Of a DNA stretch of 14,753 nucleotides, positions 6,067-11,332 are shown piece by piece. A program made the translations under genes and the position numbers. Source of the DNA: Bacillota bacterium (GTDB lineage: Bacteria > Bacillota > Clostridia > Clostridiales > Clostridiaceae). Positions within the stretch are counted from its first letter, which is position 1. Each line of letters starts with the position of its first letter. The notes under the pieces are model-generated. The model worked only from the letters and a program-made list of their open reading frames with translations, did no database searches and was not told where the DNA came from. The stretch covers positions 1 through 14,753 of the forward strand of contig JAEZDX010000213.1 in NCBI GenBank assembly GCA_023417975.1. Direction: 5' to 3'.

Positions 6067-7443
6067 TTGAAAAAACTAGTTATTAAAATCTTAATCACGT
6101 GCTTAATTATAGGGGGAGTAGGAACAGGCGGATATTTCATATATCAAAAGGTGAGGGGAACAAAAGCTACGACGTCAGCACCAGCCTATATAACAATGAC
6201 GGCTTCGAAGAGAAACATAGAGGTCAGTATTCAAGGTACCGGGACAGTTTTTGCTGGCACAAGCAAAGATATAACGGCTCCTACAAGTGGTACTGTAAGC
6301 GGAATAAATGTAAAAGCAGGTGATTCTGTAAAGAAGGACTCAACTCTCTTCACAGTGAGCAATGACCAACTGCAAGAAAATGTAACGCAATCTCAAAATA
6401 ATGTTACAAAGCAGCAGCTACAAGTTAAGAATGCGCAAGATCAGCTAAACAAGGCAGATACAGATGAAAAGAAAGCTTCTGCGCAAGATCAGCTTACTTT
6501 AGCTAACCTTTCACTTAAGGAAGCTAAGGATAAACTAAGCAGTGACATAAAAGTAAGAGATGGTGCAACAGTTAAGGCTGCTGCTGATGGGTTGATTATT
6601 GCAAAAAATTGTGAGAACGGAGATAATGTGCAATCGGGAAAGAGTTTGTTTACAATAATTGATCCGAATTCATTGAAAGTCAAAGTTTCCGTTGATGAGT
6701 TGGATATTCAAAAAGTGCAGAGCGGACAGAAGGCCAAATTAACTTTTGGATCTCTTCCGGGAAAATCATTTGATGGTACGGTTGAATATATATCTCCTAC
6801 CGGTAACACGTCAAATAATGTAACAAGCTATGACGTAACTGTTGCTATTCAAAATCCTGAAGGCATAAAATTAGGAATGAATGCAACTGTAAATATTACA
6901 ACTGCAAGTAAAGAGAATGCATTAGTAATACCTTATGAGGCTTTGATTGAAAGAAGCGGAAAGAAATATGTAATGGTTCCATCTAGTGGACAGGCAATGG
7001 GACAACTGCCAAGTAATAATGAGGGAAACTCTAATCAGGGACAAAATCCCTCTCCAGGACAAAATGGAGGACAGGGAGGAGGTCAAGGAACAGGCAACAG
7101 AACGGGAAGAAACGGAGCACAAGGCGGAAGAAGCGGCGGTTTTGGAGGAAACTTTAATGCCTCAGGAAGAATGGGTCAAGCTGAGAATAATGGAAACGCA
7201 CAGCGTGCTGCTGCTTTACCATCCGTTAATGGAAGACTTATCGAGATTAAGACTGGATTAGAAGATCAAAATTATGTTGAAGTTCTGGAAGGAGTAACAG
7301 AAGGAGAAAAGCTGATTGTACAGCTGCCACAAGTAAATTCAAGCACGGAAAGCAATATGATGAGAAGTCAATCAGGAGGATTCTCAAGAGCCATGGGTGG
7401 AGGACAATCTATAGGCGGAGGTCAACGAGGCGGAAGGAACTAA
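6067..7443 (+). CDS. HlyD/MacA-like membrane fusion protein of an ABC efflux system
   Basis: A 458-residue periplasmic-adaptor homologue anchored by one N-terminal membrane segment (about 5-25). The order is: first half of the lipoyl domain (about 68-97, TAPTSGTVSGINVKAGDSV), a coiled-coil hairpin (about 98-158), second lipoyl half (about 165-198), a beta-barrel domain (about 200-278) and the membrane-proximal domain. That last domain is split by a Gly/Gln/Asn/Arg-rich low-complexity insert (about 313-382) and followed by a second such tail (about 425-458). The start is TTG 6067, preceded by GGGGAGGA at good spacing. It is the first gene of a three-gene operon equivalent to B. subtilis yknX-yknY-yknZ and Gram-negative macA-macB. 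In a Gram-positive cell it would stand outside the membrane and hand substrate from the permease outward. The substrate is unknown. Confidence 0.9.
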   Translation: MKKLVIKILITCLIIGGVGTGGYFIYQKVRGTKATTSAPAYITMTASKRNIEVSIQGTGTVFAGTSKDITAPTSGTVSGINVKAGDSVKKDSTLFTVSNDQLQENVTQSQNNVTKQQLQVKNAQDQLNKADTDEKKASAQDQLTLANLSLKEAKDKLSSDIKVRDGATVKAAADGLIIAKNCENGDNVQSGKSLFTIIDPNSLKVKVSVDELDIQKVQSGQKAKLTFGSLPGKSFDGTVEYISPTGNTSNNVTSYDVTVAIQNPEGIKLGMNATVNITTASKENALVIPYEALIERSGKKYVMVPSSGQAMGQLPSNNEGNSNQGQNPSPGQNGGQGGGQGTGNRTGRNGAQGGRSGGFGGNFNASGRMGQAENNGNAQRAAALPSVNGRLIEIKTGLEDQNYVEVLEGVTEGEKLIVQLPQVNSSTESNMMRSQSGGFSRAMGGGQSIGGGQRGGRN

Positions 7444-7481
7444 GGAAGGTTCTTTCATATTGTTAGAAATGGAGTGAGAGT

Positions 7482-8195
7482 ATGCCGGTTTCCTTGGAAA
7501 AAGAAATGATAAAGATGACTAAAATAAATAAAGTTTACAAGATGGGCAGCAATACGTTTAAAGCCTTGGATAATGTTAATCTGACTATATGTAAAGGTGA
7601 GTATGTTGCAATTGTGGGACCTTCCGGAGCTGGAAAGTCAACACTGATGAATATTATCGGTTGCTTGGATAAACCAACAGAAGGAGAATATATACTTGAT
7701 GGGCTGAATACAAAATGCAGTGACAATAAGTTGGCGGACATAAGAAATAAAAAAATAGGTTTTATATTTCAAAATTATAATTTACTGCCCAAGTTGAACA
7801 TACTTGAAAATGTTCAATTACCGCTGTTGTACGCTGGATATTCCAATAAGGAAATAAAAGAAAAGTCCATTATTGCCATTAAAAAGGTTGGATTGGAAAG
7901 TCATATAAAACATAAACCTACAGAACTTTCAGGGGGACAGATGCAAAGAGTTGCTATAGCAAGAGCACTTGTAACCGAACCTCAAATAATATTGGCTGAT
8001 GAGCCTACCGGTGCACTTGATAGTAGGACGGGCAAGGAAGTGCTGAAGATGATAACGGAGCTAAATGAAGAGGGCAATACTATAATTATGATTACCCATG
8101 ACAGAGAAATAGCAGCCTATGCAAAAAGAATGGTAACTGTTAAAGACGGGCGAATAACTTCCGATACATTGAAGGGGAAAGAGGTGGGAGTATGA
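7482..8195 (+). CDS. ABC transporter ATP-binding protein (MacB/LolD/YknY type)
   Basis: A 237-residue nucleotide-binding subunit. Walker A is GPSGAGKST (46-54), the Q loop Q97 (FIFQNYNLLP), the signature LSGGQMQRVAIARAL (149 on), Walker B IILADEP with catalytic E174, the D loop SALD-equivalent GALD, and H-loop H206. These are typical of the MacB/LolD/FtsE subfamily, which works with FtsX-like permeases and drives substrate movement at the membrane surface rather than through the bilayer. GGAG lies seven bases before the ATG. The stop overlaps the permease start by four bases (ATGA), so the two are translationally coupled. Confidence 0.95.
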   Translation: MPVSLEKEMIKMTKINKVYKMGSNTFKALDNVNLTICKGEYVAIVGPSGAGKSTLMNIIGCLDKPTEGEYILDGLNTKCSDNKLADIRNKKIGFIFQNYNLLPKLNILENVQLPLLYAGYSNKEIKEKSIIAIKKVGLESHIKHKPTELSGGQMQRVAIARALVTEPQIILADEPTGALDSRTGKEVLKMITELNEEGNTIIMITHDREIAAYAKRMVTVKDGRITSDTLKGKEVGV

Positions 8196-9388
8196 AGCTG
8201 ACGAAATTGATAAAGGTTGCGCTTACTTCCGTCTGGAGCAATAAGATGAGATCCTTTCTCACAATGCTTGGAATAATTATAGGAATTTCTTCAGTGATAA
8301 TTCTTGTAGGTATGGGACAGGGAACGCAAAAGCAAATCAGCGATCAGATAGAAAAGCTTGGAACAAACCTTATTACTGTAACTATAACTGGAAACAGAAC
8401 TCCTACAATAAGTAACGAAGAGCTTACAGAGCTTAAGACGAAACCGGGTATAAAGGAAATTGCTCCATTAGTATCGGGAAGTGTCAACATAAAAGCCGGT
8501 ACGGAGTCCAGCACCACAAATATGGAAGCATCTACGCCAAACTATGAGGAAATCAGAAAGCTGACAGTTGCTGCAGGTAGATTTATTGCTCAAAGAGATG
8601 TAGATAATAGATATAATGTACTTGTAATAGGACCGGAAACAGCTGAAAATGTCTTTGGGTATACCAATGTTGTAGGAAACACAATGTATGTAAATGGAAT
8701 TGAATTTACTGTTATAGGAGTGCTAAAGGCAGAAGGGACCTCCAGTGCCGGTTCCAGCGATGACAGAATAATTGTACCGATTTCCACAGGTGAAAGACTT
8801 TTGAAGTCTTCTAATCCAAGAACTTTCTATATTGAAGCAGAGAACAAGGAAAAAGTGGATACTGCTATGTCATATCTTACTCTGTTTTTGAATAAAAAAT
8901 ATAAAATAAGCAGTGATACAAGTAATGCAGCTTCCACACGAAGCTATTACAGGGTTATGAGTCAAACGAGTCTTTTAGATACAGCTACCTCAACTACAAA
9001 GAGTATGACATCAATGCTTGTAGGAATAGCAGCAATATCTCTTATAGTAGGAGGAATAGGTATAATGAATATTATGCTTGTATCGGTAATTGAGAGAACT
9101 AGAGAGATAGGTACCAGAAAAGCCATAGGAGCTAAAAGAAGATCTATTCTTCTACAGTTCCTTATTGAAGCCGCCAGCGTTAGTGGGCTAGGAGGTATTA
9201 TAGGAGTGTTACTCGGATATGTAGGCTCTTACTTTGGTCAGCGAATCTTCGGGACGACTATTGTAATATCTAACGGAGTAGTAGTAGCTGCATTTGCCTT
9301 TTCTGTTCTTGTTGGTATAGTATTTGGAATATATCCTGCCAATAAGGCTTCTAAATTGAATCCAATAGATGCATTAAGGTTTGAATAA
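8192..9388 (+). CDS. MacB/FtsX-family ABC permease (YknZ-like)
   Basis: A 398-residue permease with the MacB layout: one membrane segment near the N-terminus (about 18-40, RSFLTMLGIIIGISSVIILV), a large extracellular domain (about 45-270), then three membrane segments (about 276-300, 323-347, 361-381). The coupling sequence ERTREIGTRKAIGAKR and the C-terminal NPIDALRFE ending are highly typical. It functions as a dimer with the ATPase and the HlyD-like protein. In Firmicutes this trio exports or protects against antimicrobial peptides and macrolide-like compounds; which one applies here is not visible. GAGGTGGGAG precedes the ATG inside the ATPase 3' end. It is the last gene of the operon; a hairpin structure follows 22 bases later. 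Confidence 0.95.
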   Translation: MKLTKLIKVALTSVWSNKMRSFLTMLGIIIGISSVIILVGMGQGTQKQISDQIEKLGTNLITVTITGNRTPTISNEELTELKTKPGIKEIAPLVSGSVNIKAGTESSTTNMEASTPNYEEIRKLTVAAGRFIAQRDVDNRYNVLVIGPETAENVFGYTNVVGNTMYVNGIEFTVIGVLKAEGTSSAGSSDDRIIVPISTGERLLKSSNPRTFYIEAENKEKVDTAMSYLTLFLNKKYKISSDTSNAASTRSYYRVMSQTSLLDTATSTTKSMTSMLVGIAAISLIVGGIGIMNIMLVSVIERTREIGTRKAIGAKRRSILLQFLIEAASVSGLGGIIGVLLGYVGSYFGQRIFGTTIVISNGVVVAAFAFSVLVGIVFGIYPANKASKLNPIDALRFE

Positions 9389-9410
9389 TAAAAGCAATAA
9401 ATCATATTAG

Positions 9411-9551
9411 AAAGGTGTTCAAGAGTAAACTATATAGAACACAATAAAAGTCTTCCATTGTTTCGAACAAAATATCCAAGCTTCAAGGATTTTTTGTGAA
9501 GGAAGAATGAAATAGACTTTCTGTGTTCTATATAATGAAGAACACCTTTTT
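9411..9551 (+). terminator. Likely operon terminator, split by an inserted palindromic element
   Basis: AAAGGTGTTC (9411-9420) and GAACACCTTT (9540-9549) are perfect ten-base arms, followed by a T-run ending near 9551. The expected short loop is instead occupied by the 104-bp element at 9431-9534, which is itself a hairpin. The RNA could still fold as one long stem ending in T's. Confidence 0.55.
9431..9534 (+). repeat. Palindromic MITE-like element, copy B
   Basis: A 104-bp element with 13-bp perfect terminal inverted repeats TATATAGAACACA (9431-9443) and TGTGTTCTATATA (9522-9534). Its arms of about 47 bases pair imperfectly around the nine-base loop AAGCTTCAA (9478-9486). It is homologous to copy A at 5921-6020 but inverted relative to it, so the pair brackets the efflux operon. 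No ORF is contained. Confidence 0.85.
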
Positions 9552-9590
9552 AATTAAATTAAGTAAGAAGAATATATTATGTGAAAGAAG

Positions 9591-9941
9591 GTGGGAAAAA
9601 TAGAGCTTAGCACTTATGCCAGGAAAAAGCTCAGCTATGGCAAATGCAATAAATGCTGTAAAGGCCTTGAAATTAATGAACCCGGCCGAGTTGTAAGGGT
9701 TGATGGAGAAATTATTAATTTAAGCCCCAAGGAATTTGAACTTCTCACATATTTGGCAGCCAATGAAAATATTATACTTACTAGGCACCAAATACTGGAT
9801 GCAATTTGGAGCTATGATTATTCAGGCAATATACGAACCATTGATACTCATATTAAAAAGTTAAGAACCAAACTTGGAAATTTGGGTGAATTAATAGCAA
9901 CAGTTAAGGGTGTGGGCTATAAATTTGAGTTAAGAAAGTGA
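9591..9941 (+). CDS. Orphan OmpR-type winged-helix domain without receiver (probable truncated response regulator)
   Basis: 116 residues that correspond only to the linker and DNA-binding half of an OmpR/PhoB regulator. A KGLEINEPGRVVRVDGE beta-sheet platform is followed by the INLSPKEFELLTYL helix, the ILDAIW segment, the recognition helix around TIDTHIKKLRTKLG and the wing VKGVGYKFEL. No receiver precedes it; the frame is closed by TGA at 9582. The only early start is GTG 9591, and its AGAAGG touches the codon, leaving no normal spacing. This looks like a gene that lost its 5' part, next to repeat element B. It could still make a phosphorylation-independent DNA-binding protein. The N-terminal 30 residues with three Cys (NKCCK) are unlike a usual linker. 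Confidence 0.6.
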   Translation: MGKIELSTYARKKLSYGKCNKCCKGLEINEPGRVVRVDGEIINLSPKEFELLTYLAANENIILTRHQILDAIWSYDYSGNIRTIDTHIKKLRTKLGNLGELIATVKGVGYKFELRK

Positions 9942-9954
9942 AAGGATTGAAAGT

Positions 9955-10011
9955 ATGAATATTATATCAGCATTAAGGAAACCGGGGACTGATACTTATG
10001 TGGACGGATGA
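9955..10011 (+). CDS. Tiny ORF directly after the orphan regulator
   Basis: Eighteen codons (MNIISALRKPGTDTYVDG) starting 13 bases after the regulator stop, with AAAGGA eight bases before the ATG. This is where a partner kinase would normally start. It overlaps the next small ORF in another frame. It may be a degenerate kinase start, a leader peptide for coupling, or chance. Confidence 0.25.
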   Translation: MNIISALRKPGTDTYVDG

Positions 10012-10090
10012 GTTTATAAAGAAACTAATTAACTTATCATTAGTTATTTTGGCCATTGTAATTATTTTTTCAGTTGTAAGTAATTATTAG
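9998..10090 (+). CDS. Possible 30-residue single-span membrane peptide
   Basis: Thirty codons starting MWTDEFIKKLINLS, with a hydrophobic stretch of about 18 residues (LVILAIVIIFSVV) and a short polar tail SNY. It overlaps the preceding tiny ORF by 14 bases and has only a GGGGA at long spacing as ribosome site. The pattern of charged N-terminus then one membrane span resembles the start of a sensor kinase, so it may be the remnant of one. A genuine small membrane protein is the alternative. Confidence 0.35.
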   Translation: MWTDEFIKKLINLSLVILAIVIIFSVVSNY

Positions 10091-10138
10091 CGGAATTATA
10101 TTTATTATTTTATATTAGATTCGGATTCATATGCGGAT

Positions 10139-10181
10139 AAACGCACGGTTGACTAACCATAAGGTCTCTGTGCGTTTTTTT
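10139..10181 (+). terminator. Rho-independent terminator after the orphan regulator region
   Basis: AAACGCAC (10139-10146) pairs with GTGCGTTT (10170-10177), followed by a T-run to 10181. The unusually long 23-base loop contains its own small hairpin, GGTT-GACT-AACC (10147-10158). Confidence 0.8.
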
Positions 10182-10206
10182 GCGTTTGTGATAGATAATT
10201 AAAATC

Positions 10207-10238
10207 TTCATTACATCTTCACAAAGTTTTTTTATAAT
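10207..10238 (+). promoter_or_regulatory. Promoter of the lipoprotein gene with two phased TTCAYW boxes
   Basis: TTCATT (10207-10212) and TTCACA (10218-10223) are 11 bp apart, within a longer direct repeat ATCTTCA (10204, 10215). Nine bases then separate the second box from TATAAT (10233-10238). No proper -35 exists, and its place is covered by the boxes. The same layout occurs at 14132-14174. Confidence 0.55.
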
Positions 10239-10270
10239 TAGGGCATAATGAAAAAGAAGGGAGTTTGTTT

Positions 10271-10948
10271 ATGAAAAACAATTCAAAAATATTAGCACTT
10301 GCGCTTTCAATTTCCATTGGAGCAGGTTTGTCAGGCTGTAGAAGTAATTCAACAGGCAGTGAAGTTGGAGATAAAGCCTATAAATCTTTCAGTGCGATCC
10401 TTAAAGCCGATAAGGATAAAATAGGATTTCATGCGGCACTTTCACATTGGGGATTAAAATTGAATAATAGTGAAAAATTTGAGTGGACTAAAGACACATC
10501 TGCCAATACTGCTGATTTGGCTATGGTTATGTTGGCTGATCCGTTTATAAATGCAGGACTCGATGTTAAGAAGCTTGATGCGAATCAATGGCTGTATAAG
10601 CCGGCTGAAAAGGAAGCGGGAGAACAACTGCCTAACAGATTGGTAAAGCCGTACAATGTTGGGGACAAAAAGGAAGAGACAGAAGGCTTTGAAGATGCTA
10701 TGAAAAATATTATTAAGACTGATTCCAGTTTAATAACATATAATAGTGATTCAAAAAAGTATGTAATTTCATTAGGAAAAGGCTTTGAGGTTCAATGGAC
10801 TGAAGCTTTAGGAACTACATCTTCAGATATAGTTTTCGTACTGGATTCCAAACCGCTTACTGCTGCAGGACTGGATTTAAATAAGCTTGACGGCAGCGGA
10901 TGGAAGGTGGAGGACAATAACCTAGTAAAAGAATATAAATTGAAGTAA
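10271..10948 (+). CDS. Lipoprotein with duplicated domain, function unknown
   Basis: A 225-residue exported lipoprotein. The signal peptide MKNNSKILALALSISIGAG ends in the lipobox L20-S21-G22-C23, so C23 would be lipidated and the protein tethered outside the membrane. The mature part consists of two related halves, about 40-108 and 141-213. Shared landmarks are FEWT/VQWT, then a D-(L/I)-x-(M/F)-V-(M/L)-(L) strand, the AGLDVKKLD/AGLDLNKLD motif and a Trp five residues later (NQW/SGW). I do not recognise a named family. ATG 10271 is chosen because AAGGGAG sits seven bases upstream; a TTG at 10265 lies on top of that site. It is monocistronic after a terminator. Its promoter resembles that of the cell-wall gene at 14258, which hints at an envelope-related role. 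Confidence 0.85.
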   Translation: MKNNSKILALALSISIGAGLSGCRSNSTGSEVGDKAYKSFSAILKADKDKIGFHAALSHWGLKLNNSEKFEWTKDTSANTADLAMVMLADPFINAGLDVKKLDANQWLYKPAEKEAGEQLPNRLVKPYNVGDKKEETEGFEDAMKNIIKTDSSLITYNSDSKKYVISLGKGFEVQWTEALGTTSSDIVFVLDSKPLTAAGLDLNKLDGSGWKVEDNNLVKEYKLK

Positions 10949-10953
10949 TGCTA

Positions 10954-10982
10954 TTGATTATTATCAATTTATATTTTATAAT
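10954..10982 (+). promoter_or_regulatory. Promoter of the csoR-copA-copZ operon
   Basis: TTGATT (10954-10959), 17 bases, TATAAT (10977-10982); the start would be near 10989, at the edge of the GC-rich operator. ATTGAT/ATCAAT (10953-10968) forms a small inverted repeat over the -35 and may also aid termination of the upstream gene. Confidence 0.75.
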
Positions 10983-10988
10983 ATAGAC

Positions 10989-11008
10989 ACCCCCCTGGGG
11001 AGGGGGGT
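10989..11008. promoter_or_regulatory. Probable CsoR operator
   Basis: ACCCCCC-TGGGGA-GGGGGGT: seven-base inverted arms in an otherwise AT-rich region, directly downstream of the -10 and covering the expected transcription start. C/G-tract palindromes of this form are the known sites of CsoR-family repressors. Binding of apo-CsoR here would block the operon until Cu(I) releases it. Confidence 0.75.
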
Positions 11009-11030
11009 AAAACGGTATAAGGGTGATAAT

Positions 11031-11297
11031 ATGACAGAGGATAGGAAAAAAGCATTACAAGCATTAAAAACTTCAAAGGGACAAATAGAAGGAATAATTA
11101 AAATGATTGAAGAAGGCAGATATTGCGTGGATATATCCAATCAAATTATTGCAGCTCAATCTCTTTTAAAAAAGGCAAACATGTTAGTTTTAAGACAGCA
11201 CTTGAATCACTGTGTAAAAAATGCTGTTTTACATAATGATGGCGAAGAGAAGCTGGAAGAAATAATGGGAATATTGGAGAAGCTCATGGATAAATAG
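11031..11297 (+). CDS. csoR: Copper-sensing repressor CsoR
   Basis: An 88-residue all-helical repressor of the CsoR/RcnR family (DUF156). The three Cu(I) ligands of the Mycobacterium tuberculosis protein (C36, H61, C65) are present with identical spacing as C32, H57 and C61. This supports copper rather than nickel, formaldehyde or persulfide sensing. It acts as a dimer or tetramer, binds DNA without copper and releases it on Cu(I) binding. AAGGGTGAT precedes the ATG. It is the first gene of an operon with copA and copZ and lies 22 bases after a palindromic operator, so it is autoregulated. Confidence 0.94.
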   Translation: MTEDRKKALQALKTSKGQIEGIIKMIEEGRYCVDISNQIIAAQSLLKKANMLVLRQHLNHCVKNAVLHNDGEEKLEEIMGILEKLMDK

Positions 11298-11332
11298 TAA
11301 CGCAGTGTGTATACAAGAAAGGAGGATTATTT

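Noticed and set aside
6986..7261. A 91-codon plus-strand frame overlapping the hlyD-like gene
   Set aside because: It exists because the Gly/Gln-rich insert is open in a second frame; it has no ribosome site and no recognisable domain.
5921..9534. Classical composite transposon
   Set aside because: No transposase or IS gene is present in either flanking element or anywhere in the window; only a transposase-less cassette can be argued.
10265..10270. Upstream TTG start for the lipoprotein
   Set aside because: It is one base from the GGGAG site; ATG 10271 has normal spacing.
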